Source: Gammaproteobacteria bacterium (GTDB lineage Bacteria > Pseudomonadota > Gammaproteobacteria > Steroidobacterales > Steroidobacteraceae). From it: 54,152 nt of DNA. Positions 15,463 to 23,997 of the stretch are shown here, one piece after another; within the stretch, counting starts at the first letter, position 1, and the number at the start of each line of letters is the position of its first letter. Under the pieces are notes generated by a model. That model searched no databases and had not been told where the DNA came from. It was given only the letters and a program-made list of their open reading frames with translations. The position numbers were made by a program, and so were the translations under genes. The stretch is from the NCBI GenBank assembly GCA_028293725.1, contig JAQGOE010000179.1, positions 1 through 54,152 of the forward strand, read 5' to 3'.

Positions 15463-17080
15463 CCACCCGCAGGATAGGCGTTGCTTCCAGCAACTGGCGT
15501 GTGTACTCGTGGCCGGGGTTGCTGAATACCGAGGCCACCAGGCCCTCTTCCACCACCTCGCCACCAGACATGACAATCACGCGCGCGGCAATCTGTCGCA
15601 CGACCGCGAGGTCGTGAGTGATGAACAGGCAGGCAAAACCGTACTGCGACTGTAGTTTCTGGAAAAGGGTCAGAACCTGCTGCTGTATGGTCACATCCAG
15701 GGCGGAGACCGGCTCGTCAGCGACCACCAGGCGCGGCCGGGAAACCACCGCTCTTGCGATAGCGACCCGCTGACGTTGTCCGCCTGACATTTGATGGGGG
15801 AACCGCGATCCGAAGGACGGCAGGCCGACCTCCTCCAGCACCGCCTCCACACGAGCTCGCCTTTCGGCGGCATCCAGGTCGTCCAGGTGCCGCAAGGTAG
15901 CCGCTACGATATCGCGCACCCTCAGCCTCGGATCCAGCGAAGAATAGGGATCCTGGAATACGAGCTGGGCCGAACGCCGGTACTGCCGGCGTTGCTCCGC
16001 AGTCATGTTCGACAGATCGACGCCATTGAAGCGAATCGAACCGGCGGCGAGTGGCTTCAGTCCCAGAACCGCCCGGCCGAGAGTCGACTTACCCGAGCCG
16101 CTGGCTCCCACGATGGCGACGATCTCGCCCTCACGAACATCGAGGCTCACACCGTGCACCACTCGCTTGGGTTGAGCACGCCGGAACAAACCAGGACGTC
16201 CCGGATATTCGATGCTCGCCCCGCGCACTTCGAGAACGGTCGGCACCGAAGCAGGCACGGCGGCGAGATCCCCGCAACCCCGCGGCAATGACGCGACCAG
16301 CCGCTGGGTGTAGGGATTGCGCGGCTCGAGGAGTATCTGTTCGGTCGTACCACTTTCCATGAGGCAACCCTTCTCCAACACGATCGCCTTGCGGGTGTAG
16401 CGAGCCACCAACCCCAGATCGTGTGTGATCAAGAGCACCGCCGCGCCGGTGTCGTGCGCGAGCTCCACCATAAGCTCCATCACTTCGCGTTGGCTGAGTG
16501 TGTCGAGCGCAGTTGTCGGCTCATCCGCGATCAGCAGCTTCGGCCGCAGCAACAGCACCGACGCCAGCATGATCCGCTGCCGCATCCCGCCCGAAAACTC
16601 GTGGGGGTAGGATTTCAGGCAGTGCAGCGGATCGCGGATCCTGACCCGCTCGAGCATCGCAACGGCGCGTCGTCGGATCTCAGCTCCGGGGAGTTGTAGA
16701 TGCAGCCGCATTCCCTCCGCCAGCTGCCGCTCGATGGTGATCGCCGGATTCAGGGAGACCATCGGCTCCTGAAACACCATACCAATCTGCGCGCCCCGTA
16801 CTTTGCGCAACTCCAGTGCGCTCAACTGCGTCAGATCACGGCCCTCCAATTCGATTCGCCCCGCCGACTGCCGCACCCCGGGCGGAAGAAGCCCCAGGAT
16901 TGCGCGGGCAGCCAGGGTCTTGCCACTCCCGGACTCCCCGACGAGCGCCACCATCTCGCCGGTTCCAATCTCGAAAGACAGTTCCTCCAACAAAGTGCGT
17001 GGCTCGGTCTGCCACCGCCCCGAGGTCTCGATGCGCACGCCCGCAAATCTCAGCAACGGCCCCGACCCGCGGTCACTCAT
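15431..17080 (-). CDS. Fused dual ATPase of peptide-type ABC importer (DppD-DppF type)
   Basis: The 549-residue protein carries two complete ABC ATPase domains in one chain. Domain 1 has Walker A GESGSGKT (48-55), signature FSGGMRQR (162-169) and Walker B LLIADEP. Domain 2 has Walker A GASGSGKST (325-333), signature MSGGQRQR and Walker B LVVADEP. It would energise import through the two permeases encoded upstream. The ATG at 17080 overlaps the stop of the second permease gene as ATGA. It is last in the operon solute-binding protein, permease, permease, ATPase, and it converges on the GntR gene. Confidence 0.92.
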   Translation of the reverse strand: MSDRGSGPLLRFAGVRIETSGRWQTEPRTLLEELSFEIGTGEMVALVGESGSGKTLAARAILGLLPPGVRQSAGRIELEGRDLTQLSALELRKVRGAQIGMVFQEPMVSLNPAITIERQLAEGMRLHLQLPGAEIRRRAVAMLERVRIRDPLHCLKSYPHEFSGGMRQRIMLASVLLLRPKLLIADEPTTALDTLSQREVMELMVELAHDTGAAVLLITHDLGLVARYTRKAIVLEKGCLMESGTTEQILLEPRNPYTQRLVASLPRGCGDLAAVPASVPTVLEVRGASIEYPGRPGLFRRAQPKRVVHGVSLDVREGEIVAIVGASGSGKSTLGRAVLGLKPLAAGSIRFNGVDLSNMTAEQRRQYRRSAQLVFQDPYSSLDPRLRVRDIVAATLRHLDDLDAAERRARVEAVLEEVGLPSFGSRFPHQMSGGQRQRVAIARAVVSRPRLVVADEPVSALDVTIQQQVLTLFQKLQSQYGFACLFITHDLAVVRQIAARVIVMSGGEVVEEGLVASVFSNPGHEYTRQLLEATPILRVATPEPAESAR

Positions 17081-17901
17081 GACTGTCTCCGAGGATCGAG
17101 CCAGTCGCGCAGCGCATCGCCCAGGAGGTTGACTCCGAGCAGGGTGCCCGCGATGCACAGTCCGGGAACGATACTCAACCAACCCGCAACGTCCATGTAA
17201 GGTCGCGACGCGGACAACATGTTCCCCCATGTCGGGGCGGGAGGCGCGACGCCCACGCCCAAAAAACTCAACGCACTCTCCGACAACAACGCCCAGCCGA
17301 AGAGGCTGGTTGCCAGCACCACGATCGGCGGTAATATGTTGGGAAGAACGTGCCGCGCCATAGTCCCGAGTGCGCTGTCCCCCGCCGAACGCGACGCCTC
17401 GATGAATTCGCGTTCGCGGATCGACAAAACAGTACCGCGGACAACCCGTACGACCGACGGCGTGTAGGCAGTCGCAAGGGCAAGAATGATGCTGCTGTCG
17501 CCCGATCCCAGGACCGCGATCAATCCCAGCGCCAGCAACATCCCGGGAAACGCCAGCACGGTATCCGTGATCGTCATCAACAGCCGATCCGTCCAGCCGC
17601 GCAGATACCCGGCCAGCAGGCCGAGTGCCGTACCCAGCGTAATCGCCAATGCCACCGTCGCCAGCACGATCTGCACGCTGATCCTGGCTCCCAACATGGA
17701 ACGGCTCAGAACATCCCGGCCGAACTCATCGGTGCCGAACCAGTGTTTCGGGCCTGGCGGACTCAGCGGGTGCGCCAGATCGATGGCAAGCGGATCATAT
17801 GGCGTCCACAAAAGTCCTATAACGATCGTCAGCAGCAGAGCGCCCACCAGGGACATCCCGAGTATGGAGTTCAGTCCTGCCTGACGCAGTCGAAGACTCA
17901 T
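17077..17901 (-). CDS. ABC importer permease (DppC/OppC type)
   Basis: A 274-residue inner-membrane permease with an N-terminal helix (LVGALLLTIVIGLLW), the DppC-typical HWFGTDEFGRDVLSR and the inner EAA loop (FIEASRSAGDSALGTMARHV) that docks to the ATPase. Its start and stop both overlap neighbours by ATGA, at 17901/17898 and 17080/17077, so all three products are probably made in balance. It pairs with the DppB-type permease. Substrate class by homology is di- or oligopeptides, nickel or glutathione-like compounds; here the locus suggests a modified peptide or similar. Confidence 0.92.
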   Translation of the reverse strand: MSLRLRQAGLNSILGMSLVGALLLTIVIGLLWTPYDPLAIDLAHPLSPPGPKHWFGTDEFGRDVLSRSMLGARISVQIVLATVALAITLGTALGLLAGYLRGWTDRLLMTITDTVLAFPGMLLALGLIAVLGSGDSSIILALATAYTPSVVRVVRGTVLSIREREFIEASRSAGDSALGTMARHVLPNILPPIVVLATSLFGWALLSESALSFLGVGVAPPAPTWGNMLSASRPYMDVAGWLSIVPGLCIAGTLLGVNLLGDALRDWLDPRRQS

Positions 17902-18842
17902 CGCGCCGTTACACGCGGGTCAAAGATCGGATAGCACAGATCAACGAGCAGGTTGACCACGACGTACACGACAGCCGTAAACAGCAGGCAGCCCTGGATG
18001 ACGGGATAGTCCCGCGACAGCACTGAATCCACCATCAGGCGCCCGAGCCCCGGCAACGTGAAGACCGTCTCAATGACTGCAACACCCCCGAGGAGATGCC
18101 CGAGAGTCAGTCCGACCAGCGTGAGCGTCGGTGCAAATGCATTGGGAAAGACGTGCCGCATGAGGACGGTCGCCTCGGATAGGCCCTTTGCACGCGCATG
18201 GGTGACGTAGTCGAGTTGCAGAACGTCGATGGAGCTCGCGCGCATCATTCGAGTCAACACGCCACTCTCCGTTATGGTCAGTGTCACCACCGGCATCACC
18301 AGGAACAGGGCGGCCTGCACAGCGCTCTCCGAGAATGGCACGTAGCCGACAAACGGCAGCCACCCGAGCTTTACGCCGAACAGCAGCAACAGCACCAGCC
18401 CGAGCCAGAAGCTGGGCACCGACAACACGACAGTGGCGGCACCGACCACCGCGAGATCGATGCCCGAGTCCTGGCGCCAGGCTGCGACGAGTCCGGCAGC
18501 GACCGCGATCAATGTCGCCAGTGTTACGGCCACCAACACCACGACCGCCGTCAGTCCGAAGTGCTCCAGGATCAACTGGCTGACCGGCTCACCCGAGACG
18601 ATGGATCGTCCCAGATCGCCGCGCACCGCATGCTCCAGCCACGCAAGGAACTGCACCGGCACAGGACGGTCCAGACCCAGATCGGCGCGCACGCCAGCGA
18701 GCGATGCGGCGTCGGCGCCTTCGCCCAACAGCACCAGAGCCGGGTCCCCGGGAATCAAGCGGATCAGGAAAAAGACTCCGACCGACACCAGCAGCAGGGT
18801 CGGCAGGGTCAACAGCAGCCGTTTAAAAATATATCCGAGCAT
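17898..18842 (-). CDS. ABC importer permease (DppB/OppB type)
   Basis: A 314-residue permease with the DppB hallmark start (LGYIFKRLLLTLPTLLLVSV), FFLIRLIPGDPA, and the EAA loop YVTHARAKGLSEATVLMRHV. About six membrane helices are visible. The ATG at 18842 lies 9 bp after the solute-binding protein stop, so it belongs to the same transcript. The transporter is complete (binding protein, two permeases, fused ATPases). Confidence 0.92.
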   Translation of the reverse strand: MLGYIFKRLLLTLPTLLLVSVGVFFLIRLIPGDPALVLLGEGADAASLAGVRADLGLDRPVPVQFLAWLEHAVRGDLGRSIVSGEPVSQLILEHFGLTAVVVLVAVTLATLIAVAAGLVAAWRQDSGIDLAVVGAATVVLSVPSFWLGLVLLLLFGVKLGWLPFVGYVPFSESAVQAALFLVMPVVTLTITESGVLTRMMRASSIDVLQLDYVTHARAKGLSEATVLMRHVFPNAFAPTLTLVGLTLGHLLGGVAVIETVFTLPGLGRLMVDSVLSRDYPVIQGCLLFTAVVYVVVNLLVDLCYPIFDPRVTAR

Positions 18843-18851
18843 GGATGCCGG

Positions 18852-20447
18852 TCAACGTAACCCAACGCCCCAGAGGCGTGGCTGAGCAGACATCCAGTTT
18901 TGATGGCCCGTAACCGCCGCACGGACGACGGACAGGCGTGCGGAGTTGAACAGCACGACCGCGGGAACTTCCTCGAGGAAATCGCGCGACAGTTGGTCGA
19001 AGATCGTCTGCCTGAGTGTCGGATCGGCGGTGCGCGTGGCCTCGTCCAACAGCTCGCGCGCGCCTCGAGTGTCCCAGGTTTTGCGCGGCTCCCGGCGCTT
19101 GTCGCCGATGAAGAGGCCGAAACTGAGTGTGGGATCGAGCCGCGCCGAAAACGACTCGACCATCATTTGGTAGTCACCCGTAGTGTAGCGCGCCAGGTGC
19201 GCCGGCCAATCCAGCGTATCGATCTGCAAACGGATGCCCGCCTGCGCAGCCATCGCCTGGACGATCACAGCAGTGTCGAACATCTGCGGATCTCGCCGGC
19301 TGGTGATGATCCTGATGGCGCGGCCATCATAGCCGCTTGCCTTGAGAAGCTGACGCGCTTTCTCGACATCCACCGCTCTCAGCCGAGCCTCGACCGGGTG
19401 ATGGAACGGACTCGCAGCCGGGATGGGCGAGTTGTTCGCAGTACCCGTGCCTCGGGTGATGGCTTTTGTCAGGGCGGGTGCATCGATCGTCAGCGCAATC
19501 GCGGTCCGGATCCGGACGTCCCGCAGCACGGGATCCTGGGTCTGCATGAGCACCGAGTAGCAATCGAGGACGGGGACCGACTGGAACAGCAAGTCTTTGC
19601 GACTGCGAATCCCCATGAGCTCCGAAGGGTACAGGTTATCGATGACATCGAGACTGCCTCTGACGAGTGCGGCACGCGCAGCAGAGGAGTCGGGGATCAC
19701 CAGGAATCGCAGCTCATCGACCAGGGCATGCTTGCCCCCGATGTTGCCATCCCGGGGGCCCGGGAGAGGGGCATAGCGCGGAAAGCGTTTGAGCTGCACG
19801 AACTGGTTGTGACGCCACTCGCCCAACTGGAACGGACCCGTCCCAATCGGCGCGAGCCAACTTCCATCCGCCCGTACCGAGTCCGGGTGCATGATCCCCG
19901 TAGCGCCGCAATCCGCCCGCGCCAACGTGGTCAGAAACATCGGCGCCGCCCTATCGAGCGTAACTTCCACCATGTGCGGGTCCGGTGCCTTCACCGAAAG
20001 CACGCGGGCGATCCCGTTGGCGCCAAAAACCTCCAGACACCGCCAGCGGGTCTCGGGCTTCAAGTACCTTTGCAACGACCAGACGACCTCCGCCGACGTC
20101 AGGGGCGCGCCATTGTGGAACACCACCTCGGGGCGCAGTGTGAAGGTATACACCCGGCCGTCGGGGGATATCGACCACCAGCTCGCCAACATCGGTCCCA
20201 CCGAGCCGTCTTCACGCGACCCGACGAGTCCTTCGACGATGTGGAGTAAAACGCCGTCGGTGTTTTCATCGCGCCGCGTGCCGGGATCGGTCGAGACGAG
20301 ATCTGAGTTGAGACGCGCGCGCAGTATTGCTGCGCGCGATGGCTGGCCGTCCTCGGCGCGGGCCCGGAAAGGCACACAGGCGAACAAGAGCGCTCCGCAA
20401 ACAGCGAGAGAGCTCAGTGCATGCACCAGATTGCCGCTACGAGACAC
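18852..20447 (-). CDS. Periplasmic solute-binding protein, peptide type (SBP family 5)
   Basis: The 531-residue protein has a signal peptide (SLAVCGALLFACVPFRARA). It shows SBP_bac_5 features: DPGTRRDENTDGVLLHIVEGL near the N-terminus, YTFTLRPEVVFHNGAPLTSAEVV as two adjoining conserved strands, and GTGPFQL. The start is a GTG at 20447 with only a weak GGA upstream. It would catch a peptide-like ligand in the periplasm and hand it to the coupled permeases. Operator site 6 begins 57 bp upstream. A cysteine lies in the signal peptide (FACVPF), but the lipobox is not convincing. Confidence 0.88.
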   Translation of the reverse strand: MSRSGNLVHALSSLAVCGALLFACVPFRARAEDGQPSRAAILRARLNSDLVSTDPGTRRDENTDGVLLHIVEGLVGSREDGSVGPMLASWWSISPDGRVYTFTLRPEVVFHNGAPLTSAEVVWSLQRYLKPETRWRCLEVFGANGIARVLSVKAPDPHMVEVTLDRAAPMFLTTLARADCGATGIMHPDSVRADGSWLAPIGTGPFQLGEWRHNQFVQLKRFPRYAPLPGPRDGNIGGKHALVDELRFLVIPDSSAARAALVRGSLDVIDNLYPSELMGIRSRKDLLFQSVPVLDCYSVLMQTQDPVLRDVRIRTAIALTIDAPALTKAITRGTGTANNSPIPAASPFHHPVEARLRAVDVEKARQLLKASGYDGRAIRIITSRRDPQMFDTAVIVQAMAAQAGIRLQIDTLDWPAHLARYTTGDYQMMVESFSARLDPTLSFGLFIGDKRREPRKTWDTRGARELLDEATRTADPTLRQTIFDQLSRDFLEEVPAVVLFNSARLSVVRAAVTGHQNWMSAQPRLWGVGLR

Positions 20448-20503
20448 GACGGTGGCAAGGATTCCAAGGTGATCACCCCCGCCGCAGTATGGTCCGAAAC
20501 GAG

Positions 20504-20529
20504 ATGTTTTTTCAATCCTAAAAAGACAA
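20504..20529. promoter_or_regulatory. Operator site 6 (weaker 7-12-7 palindrome)
   Basis: ATGTTTT (20504-20510) and AAGACAA (20523-20529) are 12 bp apart and pair in 5 of 7 positions. The position, 57 bp upstream of the ABC importer operon, supports it. The match is the poorest of the six, so this call is tentative. Confidence 0.45.
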
Positions 20530-20592
20530 ATTCAGGGGTCGCGCAGGCGAGTCGGCTTGCGCTGGCCCCTGCGCGACTTTCCCGATGGACGT

Positions 20593-20730
20593 TTACTGCT
20601 GGAATTTGACGGTGATAGGCGGCGCCAAGACGGACGGGACGCCGTTCGCACGGCAACTGAACGTCACTTCCAGAGGATCGGCGGCATCGGTGGTCGTGAA
20701 GCCGTTTCCTGCCGGAGGATTGCCGCGTTG
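20593..20730 (-). pseudogene. Possible 3' remnant of a secreted-protein gene
   Basis: The 335-bp gap between 20448 and 20782 has no intact gene. On the minus strand a 45-codon frame ends at a TAA (20593-20595) and reads with protein-like composition (FTTTDAADPLEVTFSC, APPITVKFQQ). It has no start codon and an in-frame TGA lies just upstream (20731-20733). It may be the decayed end of an extracellular beta-rich protein. It could also be chance in GC-rich DNA. Confidence 0.25.
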
Positions 20731-20762
20731 TCAAGCTCTCGCGAGGGGCTCGCTGACATTCG

Positions 20763-20779
20763 AAACAGCTATGCTGTTT
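20763..20779. terminator. Hairpin after MFS gene stop
   Basis: AAACAGC and GCTGTTT form a perfect 7-bp stem with a TAT loop, starting 4 bp after the stop of the MFS gene. There is no long T-tract, so termination strength is uncertain. Confidence 0.35.
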
Positions 20780-20782
20780 GCA

Positions 20783-22120
20783 CTACGCGTGAACAGTTTG
20801 GTAGTCGCGGCGATACGGCGCCAGCGTCGCCAATCCGGCGCTGAGCCCAATCACCACCGCCAACACGACCGTGATCGAAATGGAGGCACCGATCCGGAGC
20901 TCGTCGTGGAACAGGTGATCGTTCAACAATCCCGGCAGAAGTGAGCCGAACCCCAGGCCGATCAGCGCCACCGCAAAAATGACGATGGCGGACACCAACC
21001 CGCGCGCCTGATTCGGGAAAATGAGTTGCACGGCGGCATAGCCGCAACCGATGGGAAGCCCGATGAAGAACACCGCGGGAATCAGCAGCGCCACTGTCCA
21101 CGCGGCATCAGGCAACAGCATGGCAGGTGCGAGCGTCAGACCGACACCGGTCAGGCCGATGAGACCCACGCGCAGCGCCGAATCGGTGACGCCCTCGCGC
21201 TGCCAGCGATCCGACAGGTAACCGCCGACAAACAGTCCGAGGCATCCGCAACCCAGCGTGGTCAGTCCCAACACCAGGCCGGTGCGGCTCTTGGGCCAAT
21301 GGTGAATCCGATCGAAGAAGGTCGGGCCCCATCCCAACAGCGCATAATTGCAGGTCGCCTGGCAGCCGATGATCAGCGCCAGCCCGACGGTCGTACGCCA
21401 ACGCAGGCGCAACTGCTCGACCACAGCGCGGAAATCGAGCTTGGCCACGGAGCCGGAACTGTCCAATAGCACCGACTGGCGCGGCGGCTCGCGAACCGTC
21501 AACAACAGCAACGCAACGAGCAGGCCTGGCAGGCCGACGATCAGAAACGTCACTCGCCAAGCGGCAATCGGGCCCAACAACGGAAGCTCGACAGGAGACA
21601 TTTGACTGAGCGCCTGCGCGACCAGCCCGCCGATAACCAGGGCGAGCCCTGAACCGAGCTGAATTCCCATGGTGTAAACGCTCATCGCGCTGCTCAAGCG
21701 CTCCTTTGGAAAGGAGTCGGTGATCATCGAGAAGGCGCACGGACTCAGCGTCGCCTCGCCAATGCCAACACCCATTCGGGCGATTGCCAGCGATACAAAA
21801 CTGCGTGCGACGCTGCTCAACGAGGTCATTACGCTCCACACCACGACGCCCAGCGCAACGAGATTGCGCCGGCTGACTCGATCCGCGAGCGCACCCATCG
21901 GTAGCCCACAAACGGTGTAGACAAATACGAACGCGATTCCCTGGAGGAGACCCACCTGCGTATCCGAGATGTGCAGTTCCTGCTTCATCGGCCCCACGAG
22001 GAAGGCCAGAATCTGCCGGTCGCAGTAGGACAACGTGTAGCAGATCATCAGAACGAATACCGTGTACCACGCAACCCGACGGCTCGGATAACGGTCCGCA
22101 GAATTGCCCGAAGCGCTCAT
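20783..22120 (-). CDS. MFS transporter
   Basis: A 445-residue major facilitator protein with twelve predicted helices. Visible marks are YTLSYCDRQILAFLVGP in helix 1, the loop 2-3 motif GALADRVSRRN, GVGIGEATLSPCAFSMI in helix 4 and a second-half GGYLSDRWQREG loop. The D-R-Q-I pattern in helix 1 is common in the anion:cation symporter and spinster-like MFS groups that carry organic acids. GGGAGGGGG directly precedes the ATG at 22120. It ends the likely operon carboxylesterase, aldo/keto reductase, CmcJ-like enzyme, MFS. The substrate may be a product or precursor of those enzymes. Confidence 0.9.
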   Translation of the reverse strand: MSASGNSADRYPSRRVAWYTVFVLMICYTLSYCDRQILAFLVGPMKQELHISDTQVGLLQGIAFVFVYTVCGLPMGALADRVSRRNLVALGVVVWSVMTSLSSVARSFVSLAIARMGVGIGEATLSPCAFSMITDSFPKERLSSAMSVYTMGIQLGSGLALVIGGLVAQALSQMSPVELPLLGPIAAWRVTFLIVGLPGLLVALLLLTVREPPRQSVLLDSSGSVAKLDFRAVVEQLRLRWRTTVGLALIIGCQATCNYALLGWGPTFFDRIHHWPKSRTGLVLGLTTLGCGCLGLFVGGYLSDRWQREGVTDSALRVGLIGLTGVGLTLAPAMLLPDAAWTVALLIPAVFFIGLPIGCGYAAVQLIFPNQARGLVSAIVIFAVALIGLGFGSLLPGLLNDHLFHDELRIGASISITVVLAVVIGLSAGLATLAPYRRDYQTVHA

Positions 22121-22145
22121 CCCCCTCCCGCCTGAAGCACGCGAT

Positions 22146-22952
22146 TTACCGCTCAGCCGCCATGAACGAGATCGTACGTATCTCGATGCTCTCGCGCGGC
22201 GGAGCATCCGGCGCAGCGGTGGGATCGTCAAACGCGGTATGTCCGGTCCACTGCACACGCGTACGGTCGGAATCGAATAGTTTGAATGCGAGAATCTCGG
22301 CGGGCTGCATTCGCGGAGCGTAGTACCAGCGATGCCGCGGGCTGTAGCTCAGATTGAAACCAAACAGCGGTGGTCGATGTGGATCGTCCAACCCGCCGCG
22401 AACCTCGCTGTCGTTCAGGTCGGAGGTCTGCACCGTGGAAGCGTCGCAGAGAGCGAGTGGAGTCCGATACACGGTGCGAATCGGCCGCCACAGATTCATG
22501 AGAATGAACCGACGGCGAAGCCAGTGCTCGGCGGCTTCGCTGCCCAGGATGTCTTCGGTCAACTGCCGAACGGTTCGCTCGCCGTAGTCCACGTGCGCAC
22601 CGTACGCAGGCAATTTTCCATCACGCGTCGTTTTGGAATCGCTGCGTACCACCTCGCCGAACACGAGCACTTTCTCACTACCGAGCAGCCGCATCGCGAG
22701 CGCTTCAATTTCGGAGTAGTAGACACTTCGCACTTGTGCGGTGTCGTAGAAGTCGGTCACGGCGCTCGGCTCGCGCAGGAGCACAAAGCCATTGCGCTCC
22801 AGCGCCAGGTCGGCGGCCCGGCTCCGCATGTCGGCGATGGACACGCGATGCTCGTCGACCGGCCAGTAGGAGCGCTCGCGATCCGCGGGATAAAAAACCG
22901 CCTTTTCGCCGGCGACAACATAACGAAGCGGGGCTTCCACCGGATCACTCAT
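22146..22952 (-). CDS. CmcJ/NvfI family oxidoreductase
   Basis: A 268-residue protein with the pattern of the CmcJ/NvfI/AsaB family: VYYSEIEALAMRLLG, GAHVDYGE (His120, Asp122), MNLWRPI (about 152-158) and a basic C-terminal RESIEIRTISFM strand. CmcJ takes part in 7-alpha-methoxylation of cephalosporins with CmcI, and fungal relatives work in secondary metabolism; the HxD pattern suggests Fe(II)/2-oxoglutarate-type chemistry. The gene lies between the aldo/keto reductase (14-bp gap) and MFS (25-bp gap) genes, so it should be co-expressed. Bacterial members outside antibiotic clusters are mostly unstudied. Confidence 0.78.
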   Translation of the reverse strand: MSDPVEAPLRYVVAGEKAVFYPADRERSYWPVDEHRVSIADMRSRAADLALERNGFVLLREPSAVTDFYDTAQVRSVYYSEIEALAMRLLGSEKVLVFGEVVRSDSKTTRDGKLPAYGAHVDYGERTVRQLTEDILGSEAAEHWLRRRFILMNLWRPIRTVYRTPLALCDASTVQTSDLNDSEVRGGLDDPHRPPLFGFNLSYSPRHRWYYAPRMQPAEILAFKLFDSDRTRVQWTGHTAFDDPTAAPDAPPRESIEIRTISFMAAER

Positions 22953-22966
22953 GGTAGCGAGCGCGG

Positions 22967-23953
22967 CTAACGGGCTGTCGGAACGGGACGGAAGTAAACG
23001 GGCAACTGCGGCTGCGTCTCATAAACGCTCTCCAGTGCGGCCGTCTCCTCGGCAGTCAATCGAGTTCCCACCGCCTTCACCGAATCCTCCAAGTGACTGG
23101 CCTTGGTTGCCCCGACAATCGGCGCGGTCACACCCGGTTGCGCGAGCAGCCACGCGATGGCCACTTGGGCCGGTCCGACACTCCGTTGTGTGGCGACTGC
23201 GGCCACGGCGTCTATCACGGCTTCATCGGCTTTCCGGTTGAATCGATCGCGCGCCATCGGCGAGTGAGAACGAACAGTTCTGGTGCGGCGGCTACCTGCG
23301 AGCAATCCGCCACCGATGGGGCTGTAGGGAATGAGCCCGATGCCTTCCTCGCGACACAGCGGAACCATTTCCCGCTCTTCCTCCCTGTACAGCAGGCTGT
23401 AGTTGTTCTGCATACTGACGAAGCGCGCCAGCCCGAGATGATCGGCCCTGTGGAGCAGTTTGGAAAACTGGTAGGCCGCCATGGTTGAGGCGCCGATATA
23501 ACGCACCTTCCCGGCACGGATGAGATCCGTCAGGGCGCCGAGCGTCTCCTCGATCGGCGTCTCCAGATCGAACCGATGAATCTGGTACAGGTCGACATAG
23601 TCCATGCCGAGTCGGCGCAGGCTGTCGTCGATCGACTGGGCAATGTGCTTGCGGGACAGGCCCCGCTGGTTGGGGCCGGGGCCCATCGGTTGGAACACCT
23701 TGGTAGCCACCACGACGTCGTCGCGTTTCACGCCGAACGACTTGAGCGCGCGCCCCAGAATCTCCTCGCTCTGGCCGGCCGAATAGACGTCAGCCGTGTC
23801 GAAGAAATTGATTCCCAGATCCAGAGCCTTGCGCACGATGGACGAGCTCGCCTCCTCGGGCAGCATCCACTCGAAGCCGTTGCCGAAACTCATGCAGCCG
23901 AGGCAGATGCGCGAGACTTTCAGGCCTGCTGAACCCAGCCGTACGTAGTCCAT
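22967..23953 (-). CDS. Aldo/keto reductase
   Basis: A 328-residue TIM-barrel NADPH oxidoreductase with the full catalytic tetrad: Asp52 and Tyr57 in FFDTADVYSAG, Lys85 in VVATKVFQ and His126 in LYQIHRFD. The C-terminal IVGATKASHLEDSV fits the NADPH phosphate loop. It resembles the YajO/Tas-like group that acts on aromatic or small aldehydes. It lies 44 bp downstream of the carboxylesterase and 14 bp before the CmcJ-like gene. Confidence 0.92.
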   Translation of the reverse strand: MDYVRLGSAGLKVSRICLGCMSFGNGFEWMLPEEASSSIVRKALDLGINFFDTADVYSAGQSEEILGRALKSFGVKRDDVVVATKVFQPMGPGPNQRGLSRKHIAQSIDDSLRRLGMDYVDLYQIHRFDLETPIEETLGALTDLIRAGKVRYIGASTMAAYQFSKLLHRADHLGLARFVSMQNNYSLLYREEEREMVPLCREEGIGLIPYSPIGGGLLAGSRRTRTVRSHSPMARDRFNRKADEAVIDAVAAVATQRSVGPAQVAIAWLLAQPGVTAPIVGATKASHLEDSVKAVGTRLTAEETAALESVYETQPQLPVYFRPVPTAR

Positions 23954-23997
23954 CTGCTGTTCTCCCGCGAGCGCTCAGGCGTGATGAGGGAATTCGA

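Noticed and set aside
18900..20249. 449-codon plus-strand frame over the solute-binding protein gene
   Set aside because: Antisense shadow of a well-supported ABC operon gene; no family features.
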